Below, in pieces: positions 47,180 to 59,815 of a stretch of DNA of 64,000 nt (position 1 is the first letter of the stretch; every line of letters begins with the position of its first letter). Position numbers and translations under genes: made by a program. Below the pieces are notes generated by a model. The model did not search any database, was not told the DNA's origin, and saw only the letters and a program-made list of their open reading frames with translations. Origin of the DNA: Paracentrotus lividus (taxonomy: Eukaryota; Echinodermata; Echinoidea; Camarodonta; Echinidae); the NCBI GenBank assembly GCA_940671915.1, contig CALNVZ010003426.1, positions 36,792,512 through 36,856,511 of the forward strand, in the 5' to 3' direction.

Positions 47180-47970
47180 GTAAACATTCTTGTAGAGATG
47201 CTGCATAATCGGTAGTAGCCAATCAGGATCATTGTTGCATGCACGTTTTGCATTAAAGTTTCACTCTGAACCATTCAGAACAGATGTTTCAAAATCTGCA
47301 GTTGGTCTTGATTATCTGTTACGGGGTGATTATGGGTTCCTTTAATGTTTGCAATCAATCGCAAAGTGACAATATAGCCAATGAAATTCGTCGTTGCATG
47401 TACTTTTAGTTTTCAAAAGACTGATCTGTAAACAATCAAAAGTTTTCTTTCAAAATTCGTGATTGATCGCAAAATTGTGTCACTTGGCCGGAAGAAACAG
47501 GGCAAGACGCGGTCACAGGATTTAGAACAAGGGAGCAGGTAAATACGGCTTGTTTAAAAATTATAGTAGAGGGGATGCATACAAATATTTTTTTAGGTAT
47601 CTCTTTGTTTACACGGTAATATATATATTCTATTTGCAGTTCTTAAAAACAAAACACAAAAAAAGGAATAATTATAAATTTAAAAAAATAAAAAAGGAAC
47701 ACGACTATTTCGCCCACTTAGATACGCTACTTCAGGGCTCAAGTTAGAGCCACTATCGAACTAAGGTTTAAATATATGGATATTTTTATATTACCAATCC
47801 TTTTAGCTCCATGCCTGAGCAAAAGGTCCCTGGCAAAGATGAGTTATTACAAATATTCAATTATGGACGAGTGTGATGGCAGGCGCCGATCTAGTGGGGC
47901 CAAAATTAATTTTCGGACCTACCCCAAAAGTGCAGAAAATTTTACAAAGCTCGTTTTCCTTGTCTCACAG

Positions 47971-48069
47971 GTCCAGACCGCTGTCCGCCTGCTCCTGCCT
48001 GGTGAGTTGGCCAAACATGCAGTATCGGAGGGCACAAAGGCTGTCACCAAATACACAACGTCGAGGTAG
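47971..48069 (+). CDS. Histone H2B, coding exon 3 of 3
   Basis: 32 codons, [20 protein letters not shown] to [10 protein letters not shown], then TAG. This is the C-terminal helix, with the TKY lysine that corresponds to the conserved ubiquitination site (K120 in vertebrates). The end TTSR differs from the usual TSSK. The acceptor is CTTGTCTCACAG. I see no short GC-stem histone 3' hairpin after the stop, but AATAAA signals occur downstream, so a polyadenylated, replication-independent transcript is likely (inference). Confidence 0.93.
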   Translation, partial: VQTAVRLLLPGELAKHAVSEGTKAVTKYTTSR

Positions 48070-48328
48070 AAATGTGGTCATTGGGCGGTCATTATTACCT
48101 GAATAACGCCGTCAAAGATGTCGCAATGTGTACGATCTTTGATTATCAAGACTGGACCTTAACGATGCGTCAATATTTTTGTTGATGGTTTACGGCCATG
48201 AAGCGTACTTTTACACGTGCTTCTATTCCAACATATCGCCATCTTGTGACATCACATATTATTGATCTAAAAATCCTCCAATGACTATGTTAGGAAGATC
48301 GTGGCCGAACAAGCGTAAGTTTCAAAGG

Positions 48329-48334
48329 AATAAA
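48329..48334 (+). terminator. Possible poly(A) signal of H2B, proximal
   Basis: AATAAA 260 nt after the H2B stop codon. It is the nearest full consensus I noticed and is only a candidate. Confidence 0.3.
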
Positions 48335-49331
48335 TCTGGGCTGTCTTCTTTAACAATTTCTGATTTTCGGTAAATAATGCGCAGTTTCCGTGGACAAAAA
48401 AAAAAATATAAAAAAAATGATTGCGTAAACTGAAAGATCTTTTGGTTAAAACATATTCAGTTGTCATAATTACGGTTCTGTGTTGTAAACAAGTAACTTG
48501 TGCATACTCCGAGTTTCTTAGACTGTAAATTGCTATAACAGACTGTATGGAAGGACTATCCCAAGTCTAAGATCTGAAAGTACTAATGAATCAAGAAATC
48601 AACTTATTGATAATTTCTAACTCTATTTTCCTTTGCCTTTCCTCACGGTCTTTAAGATTAATTCATAATTTCAGAATTGGATTTTATTTAATATCAATAA
48701 CCAATCAACAAACTGTTTTATTTATTGAATAGACGAAGCACCATGATTCAAAATATGTAAAATGGTTGGTTGAATTTTTTTAATGTTTTTTTCCTGAAAG
48801 ATATCATATTTTGCTAAACTACTGATATTTGACATAACGCCACTGCTCTATATTAGTTACTTTAAGTAGCCAAAAAACGATTTGAAGGTTTAAAGGAGTT
48901 ATTGTCTATGCTAGAATATTGTTTCAAGTATATTGTATTGCAAGTCAATTACCTACACCTTTATTCGTCTTTCGACTTTAATCGTCCACTAAAAGCTTAA
49001 TAAGTGATACCTTATCGTTCACAAATTTGATAGGTTGCCGTATACCTCTGCATAAGTTAATCTTTTAAGGGGGCCGTTGAAAAGAAATAATTTTAAAGAA
49101 TCATACCAGTGAAGATCTGGAGGACATCGGACTAGTGATAGAACTATACTACAAAATATTCAAGTTTTTATGTGAGCTACTCATTCCTTATATGTTGTAT
49201 ACTGTAATTTTCAAAATTTGCCATTAGTTCAGATAAAATGATTATAAATGAGTATGTGCATTTGATTTATTATCAGACACATCTAATATACCGAAATGAA
49301 ATCGATTTATTCCTTCATCAAGTACCATTAA

Positions 49332-49913
49332 AGGGGAATTATCCCCTCAGAGAAATTTAGCTTCAGTGAATGGAGACAAACCCCCAAAACATATTGGGAA
49401 AGTTTCAGAAAAATCAGGCAATGAATAAGAGAGATATGAATTTTTAGATTTTGATATCACTTATGATATGGAGTTCTCCAATTGGCAACGCGACCATGAT
49501 GTGTGATGTAATGCAGGGAGATCTTTCCCATATCTATTGTACACATTGTACTAAAATCCTCTTTTTTCTTGATTCTTAAGGGAGAATAAAGAATCTTTTT
49601 TATGGGATGACTTGTAAATATATGAAAGTCATAATATATCATGAAAGAAAGCCTGTTCTATCATTAGAATGAAAATAAAGAGACATTTTGAATAGTTTTT
49701 GTGCACACCATATGGGGAGTTCTCCCTTTGTGACATCACAAATGTTGACTGCATTGCCAATGGGAGATTTCCTATGTCATTAGAGATCTCAATATTCATA
49801 TACTCATAACTTTCCTATCATTTATCCGATTTTCACCAAATCTTCACTAATGTGCTTATTTGATTTTTTTGCATCCACAATAAGCCAACTATCTACAAAG
49901 GGACAATTCTCCT
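49332..49913. mobile_element. 582-bp TTAA-flanked element
   Basis: AGGGGAATTATCCC at the left and AGGAGAATTGTCCC (right end read inward) form imperfect inverted ends, with TTAA at 49328-49331 and 49914-49917. Inner words such as gatatggagttctcc and catatggggagttctccc recur. It is related by ends and target to 1-154 and 20811-20966. Confidence 0.7.
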
Positions 49914-50598
49914 TTAAGAGGACAGTCAATGAATGTTGTAGTATAACATAATCATGAAAGAGCAGCTCGAAAGTAACGTCATACAATGAACAATTAAACA
50001 GTTCATATGATTTTGTTATCCTCTGCATCTTTGTCAAACATTCACTGATTTATTTGTCTCATTTGTACGGTTTTATTGAAACTAAGTGAATTCCAGGTAG
50101 ACTTCCATTAAAGAACAATTGTTAACATATTCATTAGACAGAGCTTAAAGGCAAAGAAAATTTAACAACATAAGTTGTGACTTTGCTTTTTTTAAATTAG
50201 CAATCGGACATTAAACACAAAACCGAGTAGAAAACTTGACATGACTGTGTGAATCTTATTAATGGTACTCTACTTTTGAATGTTTAAAAAAAACGTATCT
50301 TAATATGGATTGGTTATGATTCAGACTTGTCATGTATTGCGTTTGTGAAGAGCCGGGATTGTTCGTGTTGTAAAAAATAATATCATTGGCTTGTGTCTCT
50401 CAACAGAGTTTTTAATTATTACAAAATGTGGTTTAAAAAGATAAAAAGTTATATAATTGTGTATGAATAGTGGTTTGTGTGAAGAAAATTATCCATATAA
50501 TTTGTTTATTTGTATAATGTATAACCTGATTTTGTATTTGTCATGTATTGTGTATAGTAAGTGTTTACGGTGTGTAAGTGTCGATTTTCATGTTCGAT

Positions 50599-50604
50599 AA
50601 ATAA
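50599..50604 (+). terminator. Possible distal poly(A) signal
   Basis: AATAAA followed within 30 nt by a T/G-richer segment (tttgttgaaatct). It could end a long 3' untranslated region of H2B, which would then include the element at 49332-49913. Confidence 0.25.
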
Positions 50605-50699
50605 ATTTGTTGAAATCTATACTTCCGCTTGAGTTTTTTCTTTCTGTATCTCATTCTCTTCAAAGTGCCTTGATACAATAATTTGTCCTACGATAAAAA

Positions 50700-50880
50700 G
50701 TTACGGGAAGGGGGCGTAAAGGGGTCCGCTGAAAAGAGGAGAAAGGGGGGAGAACGAATAGGGAAAGAAAAAAAAAATGAAATTAAAAAAAGGTCAAAGG
50801 GGTAGAAAAAAAAGGAAGAAATTCGAATTATAAGAAGAGGAATGAAAAGGAGGGAGAAAGGGGAGAGAAAATGCGAGCGC
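50700..50880 (+). repeat. Purine-rich tract
   Basis: About 170 bp of almost only A and G on the plus strand. It gives spurious hydrophobic frames on the minus strand and is not a gene. Confidence 0.75.
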
Positions 50881-51242
50881 AAATGGTTTTCTTTTTTTTC
50901 AAAGAGTTAATACCTAATTTCATGAATTTATTTATGGATATTTTTCCCCACGGCATTAAAAACAAAAAACAACACAAACAATGGGCTTAAAGTGCCTTGT
51001 TTTCACGTTTTTATATCCCCCAAATTTCAAATAAATGTTTCAATAATATCCTTCAACATGCATGTACGCCGTAGTTTGCCTGGCGAAGGGGGGGGGGGGG
51101 CGCCATTTTAAAAGTACACAGGGGCGCCAAAATTAGGTTTTCTCCCAAAACGAATTGTTTTAAATTTGATGGGCACCTAACGCAATCATAACATACAGAG
51201 TGAGTAAAACAAGTCCATCAGTTTGAAGTTATGTAGTTTTTA

Positions 51243-51361
51243 CAGTTGTCACACCGGTGAGCCCGACTCCAAAAACGACCTCAAGCTTGCCATTCACGGC
51301 AATGTAATTTTTTTATCGGTCTGGTGTCGGTTTGGAGTCGGTCTCGCCGGTGTGACTACGG
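51243..51361. mobile_element. 119-bp TA-flanked hairpin element
   Basis: CAGTTGTCACACCGGTGAG and its inverted counterpart (right end read inward CCGTAGTCACACCGGCGAG) are flanked by TA at 51241-51242 and 51362-51363. The arms continue with ccgactccaaa in both orientations. Confidence 0.7.
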
Positions 51362-52019
51362 TATTAGCATGAACGTTTAATCATGTGTTTCAGAATTGTC
51401 TTGGTAGAGTCATCCTCTGAGCAGTCGTTTGTGCTCATGTGTCACAAGTTGGGGTATAGTAAAAGGGTGGAGGCGTTACATTTTGGAGGGAAAATTATCA
51501 CATTTTTTCACATAACATGAAAATTATGTAGAGTCATAAGCTGTGCAATAATTCATATTGTAGATAATTTATCAGGCTTTATGTCTGTGAAGTTTCAGCT
51601 TCGTTATGCTCATAGTTTTAATACAAAGATACTTTTAGTTTTAGTAGACGGTGGAGGATCCTACGGTGGAGGCGCGTGTTAAAGCATAGGGAATTCCCAT
51701 ATTTGTTACTTTCTTATTGTTTGCTGCGTTATATCTTTGCAGCCGATTGGTCTTATGGGTTGAGTGATATATCATTCTCTTGGGAATTTATATGGTTGTT
51801 GTTGTTGTTGTTTTTATATTTTACGGCGCTTTCATTCATTATATTCATTATACGAATAAACGTGAAGACTATTTTTCAAAAGTCATTTAATCAATTAATT
51901 AATCAATTTAAACATACTTAATGCACACATCCTCATAGACAATGCATTGCAGGCATAAACAAATTTCACATGCAATTTTATAACAATAATTGTTATTTTT
52001 TCGCCATTTTCTTTGCATA

Positions 52020-53005
52020 GGGTACATGCAGGTAATATGGGCCCCCTAAGCTCATTTGCCTAAGTTGCATAAAATTGCAAAATGACACACAGTCTAATCT
52101 TTGTTTATATGAATCAATAACTACTGCTCTAACTTTTATTGTGAAGAAAAACAATTATCACGAACCCCCCTGTCTGCAATATTCAAATGTTGACGTCATT
52201 ACCAAAGTACCCATATTACCTGCATGTGCAGGTAATATGGGCACATGTATTTAATGTATGTTTTAAAAACTACAATGACTCTACCATGTCTGGAATTTGC
52301 TTAAAATGTTGAAAATCATTACCTTTAAGATATCATTTGAAATTATAAGACCCTCAGTAAATACTTTGACTATATATTTCATTGTTTTGTATTTTGTATA
52401 TCATTTCTTTTTTTTTAAATATGATTTAAAGATTATTTTCATTATACAAGTCAATTTAGGCCTGCAATAAGTTATTTATATTAATTATATACTGTGAATA
52501 TACCCCAAAAAAATCGCAGCAAAGAGATTGATGCCTCATCCCAATACTAAGTACCAGAATCATTTCCGCCATTCTGGATGGCCCATATTACCTGCACTAA
52601 TGTTGCTGTGTCAGGCAAGCATTCAATGCCACATTGCACCCCTTCACTACAACAAATTGACCTGTACACGCTAGTATGATCAAAATGAAACTATAAGCTT
52701 ACTAAATATACAAAACAATTGAGGTTACTCCCTCAAACACTCTTTCACCATCACATTCTGTGAAATATCAATTTTTACATCAGGGTAAAAAATGCCGTAT
52801 GCTTTACGTACCTTGTTCGTTTTCAGCAATTTTCTCAGAGAAATTTCGGCATCAGATTCTCTCAAGATGATATATTTTCGTATACAGTTCATATGAACAA
52901 CATTATGGCGCTCACACTGGTCACCGGTCACCGGTCGACGGTAACGACATGATTTGCTTCAGGTGGCCCATATTACCTGCTGGCCCATATTACCTGCATG
53001 TACCC
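52020..53005. mobile_element. 986-bp TA-flanked element with GGTAATATGGGC repeats
   Basis: The ends GGGTACATGCAGGTAATATG and its exact reverse complement at 52986-53005 are flanked by TA (52018-52019, 53006-53007). The word caggtaatatgggc, or its complement gcccatattacctg, occurs about seven times, including a back-to-back palindrome near 52210-52240 and a doublet near 52960-52995. No transposase is seen. Confidence 0.8.
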
Positions 53006-53552
53006 TACATGTAAATATACAATTAAGTGGAAACATATTACTTGAACTTGAAGTCTTGCAATAAACTTTGTTTGGGTTGTAATCCAAGTGTAAAAGACAG
53101 GATTTCTGCCCTTTTTGCACCTTTTTCCCTTCTTATTGGCACCCTGTAGCGCGGTTAGAAAAAATAATTTTGTATTACAAGTTTATATTTTTTAGAAGCA
53201 TAGCGTCTTAATAACACAATCCAAGATGGTTCACTTGATTTGGTGAAAAGATTAAGAAATTATTCGCCGGTAAAATTGTGAAGTTTTTCAAACCATTTTT
53301 CCTGTTACACTCTGTATAGCTTTTATGACACACCTTATCTCTGCTTTCAATATATATATATACTTTTAAACATGTCTGACTTACTACTAAGAAACAAGAG
53401 ATGTTTGATTGTGACAATGTACATTTCTACAATTTTTTGGACATGTAACGCATTTTCCTCCCAACTCATGACATGTGGCCTTGTACACTTTCAATTTGGA
53501 ATATGCACGCATATTGCAAAATCTGAAATGCCCCAATTGGATGGATAAGATT

Positions 53553-53578
53553 AACACACACACACACACACACACACA
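53553..53578. repeat. (CA)n microsatellite
   Basis: About thirteen CA repeats. Confidence 0.9.
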
Positions 53579-53977
53579 ATTGCACAAAGAAACATTAGCA
53601 AAAACAAACAGCAATTCGTATCGATTAATAGATTTGTGTCAGAATTTAAAAATGTTAGATGTAGTGTCCCGCAAATGATATCTTCTTGGTCCTTTATTAT
53701 TCATTCTTTATATTTTCAATATTCTTCCGATAATCATAAAATTTACATTTTGACAATTCATTTAAGTTTCCACTCAAACATGTTCGATTTTTTTTTCTTC
53801 TTCTTCTCCTTTTCACACTTTTTCCAGTCGCGAGCAAGACGCGGCGACTAATTTTATCTATCACTGGGTAGTAATGCAGAGTCACGGCTACTCCAGGGAC
53901 TTGAGTCGTGAACCAGTCTCGAACTAGTCTCTTGGTCACTGAGATAAGGGCCATGACAGTTCGGTATTGTGTCTTCG

Positions 53978-54035
53978 TCTCGCTCTCTCTCCCTCTCTCT
54001 CTCTCTCTCTTTCTATTTCTCTCTCCCTCTCCTAC
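53978..54035. repeat. (CT)n-rich tract
   Basis: Imperfect CT/CCCT repeats on the plus strand; the charged frame on the minus strand here is an artefact of the repeat. Confidence 0.85.
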
Positions 54036-54099
54036 TCTTCTACTCTTTCTCTCCTGTGTCACCCCTCTACATCAACTAAAGTTGAATCAAGCATTCTGG

Positions 54100-57000
54100 T
54101 ACACGATTCCCTTCGAAATACAACAATGTAAACTCATTTCAGGATTCATGGCAAACTTTATTTACTCTCTGTGAAGGGAAATATATCGACGTCACACAAG
54201 AAAAAAATAAATAAATAAAAAGGATGATCTGCAGAAATCCACTTAATCTTTCTGCAATTCATACTTACTAGCACTTACTACAGACATTTGCAAGATCTCA
54301 TTACGTAAGAAGATTTGTATTATTTCTCAAAACCCACATCAATATGTTTACCTCTTTGAATTCATCTCTCTTTTGCTGATTGCATTTCTGATATTTATCT
54401 TTAGAGGTGCAAGTCAACTAAACCAATTGAATACGAATGGGCGTGATGTCATATATGATGTCATAAATAACGTCACTGTTTGCGACAGACTGAGAGAGAT
54501 CTCACGAAGACGAATATTGGTGCTTTATATGAAAAATGAATGAATGAATAAATGTAAGAACGGATGAATGAGAGGACAAATAACGAATGGTGAATGTAGA
54601 AAAAAATAATGCACTGCAGTTACTAATATTCCTTTTTCATTGTACAATGTACTTAATAAACTAATACACCTTTCAAGATATGCCATTGTTGTGTACTTCA
54701 CATATAAAAAACAATAATAAACATTGCATAATACGTTTGAATATACAGTATAATACATCGGGATAACACTTTGAAAACAACATTTATTCCTTACTTTTCT
54801 ACTCACTCGATTCTGGCTTTGTCATATTACATTTTTAATAAACACTCACACAATCCAGTATTTAAATTCTAGTAAGCACTTCAAAAACTAATAAATAAAA
54901 AAGAAAGATCTTATTGAAAGCACCGCAAACAAAACAACGGCAGACGTAAAAACAATAAACATTTAAGTTGGAAATGACATTTCTAACTCGAAATTCCTGT
55001 GCAGTGTTGAGTATGTTTAATGGAAAGCAGTCTGGGCGATTACATCATTATATGTAATGTCAATTATCATTATTATGATCCCCTAAATATATCAACATGC
55101 TGCAATTTTTTTTTAAACATGTACCCGATGTGGATAATAAACGAAACGTTTATATTCATGTTAATACAACGTTATGGGGGGGGGGGGCTTCTCTCTCTCT
55201 CTTTCTCTTATTTTTTTAATTTATTTATTTTTCTTTTTTTTTTCGCGCTACTGGTTGCCATATGTGGGTACATTGCCATGGCGTCATATTTAATGTTTCC
55301 TTGTATTTTCTGCTTCTGGTGGTGTAGTTTAAATGTTATCGACGCAAAGCCAACATTGCCTAATTTATTGACAATCCTCTATGTTTCAGGTTTTGAGGTT
55401 AAATACAAAAAAAAAAAAAAACATGCACATTTGAAGAAAACAACAGTTCTGCCATTGTTTCTTTTACCATTTTTATTACACAAAATGAGTCTCATTTAGT
55501 TCATCTTATTTTTTTTTTTTTTTTTTTTATAGATTTGATATATTGTAAAATGGAAAAGGGAAAGTGTCTTAACTAATAAGAAATGGCATGTAACTAGTCC
55601 ATTCAAACATTATTCAATGGTATCTCTGCTAGCCCTAATATTATCAACGCCGTAGGGACCTAATCTGAACGATTAATTCAAATCATTGAATTGAACATTT
55701 TTTTCATCAACATATTAATCACTTCACTTGGGTCAGAAACTATACTTACACGCGTCACTGAGATGATTTCTAATTATGTTAAATTATCTAATTCATTATT
55801 TAGGGAAATTGTTTGCCCCGACTCAATATCTTACAAACATGGCTCAGTTTTAGCCAAAATCGTTACATGCTATGGAGCTGAATGAACTAGGGGCAGATAC
55901 ACACCATTGAACAATGTTGAAATATATGAGAATACAATGCATGTTTGCAACTGGAGCCAGAGATCGATCGCCATGGTAGGAAAGTTCAGGCGCTTTCCAA
56001 CGACCAAATTTCGAATTACCAGAAATAAGCAAGATGTGTCTGATTTAAACTTATTGAGCAAACAGCCATGCACGTAACAAAAGGAGATCGAAATAACATG
56101 CAACGCCATTGCATTGGATAAATAGTTCAGTGACCTCCCTCCCCCCCCCCCCCCCCCTTCCCCTATTCGCTGGAAGACAAAGAAATGAAATGCAGTTGAA
56201 AAACGTGGAATAAGATGCAAGGTGTTGAAAATCAAAAGAAAAAAAGAGAGAGAGATCGAAAATGCTATCATGACTTCGTTCATATTGTTTTTATCTAAAG
56301 AAACATGATTCACAACATTACAACATGATTTGCTAATGAGTATAAGGAGAAATGCTTCGCCTGCAATTCCTGTCGCTGCTATGCCCAAACTGTATGGAGA
56401 GCTACAGTTTGGAAACACGTCAGCGACTGACTTTCATAATGTTTAATTCCACCTGTTATTAAACTGAACGTTGGAAAGAAGTCAGTCTCCATTTTCTATC
56501 CATAAAATATCAATTAGCAGATCTATAGATTTCCCTTGTGATTTATTAACATTACATTGTAAAGTTTCCTGAGTATCAACAAATGATAGCATTTTGTTCC
56601 TACATAAAACACGTCATATCTTAACGTTCATGAGCTTCCGAAAATACTTTTAGGAGTTATCAACCATTTTTTCAGCTACCATGAATGGATGCTGTACCAT
56701 CTGTATTTTAGACTGTGTTTTAAAGCACAACGGGTTGTAAATGAATTTCTCATTTGATGTTAGGCGCTAAGACGCACCCATCTCAAACTAATAATTCAAT
56801 TGAGTTTATCTTAAGTATCACTAGGAATCTTGTTTTAGCTTTCCATCAGAAAGGCCTTTACTGCGTTCATTTAATATTTTAGGTATTTATGTATTCCCTT
56901 TATCAAGTGAAGTGCGATGTGTCAGAGTCTTCCTATTCATTTACAGATAGTGAAATCATATCAATATTTAGCATTCACTAAGTCCTACATCCATGCAAAT

Positions 57001-59560
57001 GGTTTAAAAAGAACAAAATATGATCTATAAAAAAAACTTGCTAAACAAAGTCATGCTCCCATTGAATTATTTACAAAAGTGTACATAGAAAGCTCACATC
57101 AGGCATTCAAAAACCAAAGGTTATTATATACAACTAGAAGAAATAAATACCGCATTATGTTACTGTTTCATGAATTATGATTGACAAAAGACGAATCATA
57201 CCAAAGTTGTAAAGACCATTATTGCAGTAGAGATTGGGCAGGAAATATTGCGTTATAAAATTGAAACTTTACAAAATTGCAATAATAAATATTGAATCAA
57301 AGAACAATCCTATTGGCTATATTTCATCTCTGTCTGTACCAAATCAATTATGAAATACACCACCGCCCCTCTGAAAAAGTAAGAAATTAACTAAATTCAA
57401 CAGTTCAAATTTTACAAAGATTAGCTGAGACCTGATTAGGAAAAATGCAGAAGATGTAGTACTGAGATTCCACACCTAGTGTTTACTGACCATAACAACA
57501 ATGAAAGTCTCATTGTATAAAACCCCAAGTGCCAGAAGGTATTAATTTATTTCATGTTAACATAAACATTCTTTAAACTCAAGATGTGACAATAATAGAA
57601 AAACGACAGGGTGAACATTAAATAACATGATAGAATATGAGTAACTCAATGTCACAATACAATACATCAATTTGTACAATGATAAAATGTGAATTTGATC
57701 ATAAAAGTGATATGACAATTGGATCTGATACCATAAATACTGTATGTATCTTCACTTTGTGTCCAGGGGTATTTAGCAGACAAGACTGTAACCAAAAACT
57801 CTCTTTTTATGTTGATTCTGTTCATTCATTCCTTCGCAGAATACTTTTTATCTTTTAATTGCAAGAGGTTGTGTCCTGAATGTGAATATCTCAAACTAAT
57901 AATGAACTCATTAGAGCAACATGGATAAATTCCTAATTTTTGTGGGTACATTTTCCCATGAAACCTCGTACGTAGGTTTCTATATAAAATTTTGGTATAT
58001 AAAGTTCACTATCTGTAAAACTCCAGAGGCCATAGTGTACTTTGAAAAGATATATGGATTGTAATAAGAAATAAAACAAAATACTTATCTTGCAATTACC
58101 TTTTCTATTGCTCAACATTACTATTAAATACTTGTCACTATCAATTTAATAACTTATTTCCAATATAAGAATAACAATTGATACCATAAGATTATGGGAA
58201 AATATTAATGAATACATAATTTGTAAATTTGTAAATTTATAAATGGGAAGAGGATTATGCTCAATATTACTTTGTAACACGAGATTGCAACTAGCCGATC
58301 ATAGACATTACTTTAAAAAAAATATATAACTGCTGAAATGTCATTAAAAGATGAAGCTCCTTCCATTTTGAATGGGAATAATACTGACATATCAATTCCC
58401 ACATAGCTTAATTACTTTACGCAATAAATACACTCAAATTATTACGATTCTTAAAAATATCTATATACCTAAAATAAAAAACAAAACACTATACACAAGA
58501 TTCAAAAGAATTTTTGAAAATATTTTCCAAACCATCTTTGCTTGAATTAGAGATGTTTAAGACTTCCTTCCAGACTCTCATCCTGCATTGATTAAAAATG
58601 AAGATAAAAATTCAAATCTCAATAAAAAGGTCCAGGGATGCTCTTTGATTTGAGACCCTGGGTCTTGAAATGTGAAACCTTACACAGGAAGGTCTTAAAA
58701 ACTGTAAACTCATGACAGCATTTCTTGACAGTGCATCTCCCAAAAGGACCTTCTCATTCATTACAAAATAATTTGAAACATCAAGTTTTTTTCACGATGA
58801 AGTTCATGTTCTTGAAAAGCTCACATAATTCTGTGGTTTCTCTGAAATGTACCCTCTCTTAAAAACCAATGCTGCAAGACTATTTAAATTTTCACATCAG
58901 ACACAGAATTGAATAGGATTTAAAAATATGAAAATGGGAGTCTTACTGTATTCAAAAATTAATATAGTGTTCAATCAGAGGAACATTTTTGGGAGGATGT
59001 GCTGCATGTGTGAAATATTCTTACAAATGTAATTTCTGCAAGTATGTCACCCATTTTGGATTGCAAACGCTTCATGTACACACAAATATTTTCAAAAACT
59101 CTTGTAGAATACCATTTTTTTTTTCATGAATAATATTGGCCATGTCTCCTGAAGCAAAAAAAAAAGAAAAAAAAAAGGAAGAAGTCCTCCGAGAGAAAAA
59201 TTATTAGTACAAAGATTATCATTTTTTTCCTCTCCAAAACTTCTCAACATTAAAGATTAAATTGAAACACACAAGCTACACACGTCGTTCCTTGTACGTG
59301 TCTAATAAATACAAACATTGGAGCACTCATAATATTATATATATTTCTATAACTCATTGCAAATGGATATATTTCTATTGCTCATAAACTTTACTTTTAT
59401 ACGATCAGAGTAAAGCATGCCATTACAAACTTGAAGTTGATTCAAAATTAAAGTTAAAAAAGGAAAACTCCTTTTTTCGAGCTAAAATTCCAAGATAAGA
59501 AAGAACAAATGCATTTTACACTTCCATTGCTTAGAAAAGTTATTCTTGCATATTGTTCCT
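54100..59560. other. AT-rich stretch with no recognisable gene
   Basis: Only short frames without domain signatures occur. They include C/G homopolymers near 55175-55187 and 56138-56158. The part above about 56.4 kb could be 3' untranslated or flanking sequence of the minus-strand gene ending at 61336; there is no evidence for an exact end. Confidence 0.45.
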
Positions 59561-59609
59561 TTTAAGAGCCTTTTGCATAAAATTATAATAATAATTGTAA
59601 CTACACACC

Positions 59610-59815
59610 AACCATCTGTTTAACCAATCAGATCATTGTGACTGTAATTACCATGGCAACAATGTTTAGCCAATCAGATCCCGTTTAATTGGAACTATCA
59701 TGGCAATGCAATGTTTAGCCAATCATATCACAATTAATTGTAACTACAATGACATCATGATGTCTAGCCGATCAGATCAAAGTGATTGTAACTCAAGGTG
59801 TTTAGCCAATCATAA
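59610..59815 (+). repeat. Five-copy minisatellite of CCAAT-type boxes
   Basis: The core tgttTAGCCAATCAgATC occurs five times (about 59620, 59666, 59714, 59763, 59802) with a period near 40-50 bp, joined by ttgtaactac-atggcaac linkers. ATTGG/CCAAT is the NF-Y binding core, but function here is not shown. Confidence 0.75.

Noticed and set aside
47482-47541. Extra exon in H2B intron 2 (acceptor-like GAAACAG, donor CAG|GTAAAT)
   Set aside because: Including it would disrupt the H2B frame; exon 2 to exon 3 joins perfectly without it.
53697-54062. Charged 121-codon minus-strand frame
   Set aside because: The Arg/Glu-rich part is the complement of a CT microsatellite.
55020-55499. 159-codon plus-strand open frame with membrane-like segments
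   Set aside because: It is driven by poly(T) and (TTTA) runs plus a G tract; the apparent transmembrane segments are low complexity.
55870-56418. 182-codon minus-strand open frame
   Set aside because: Hydrophobic stretches and a Gly run come from AT-rich DNA and a C homopolymer; no domain, splice support or family resemblance.
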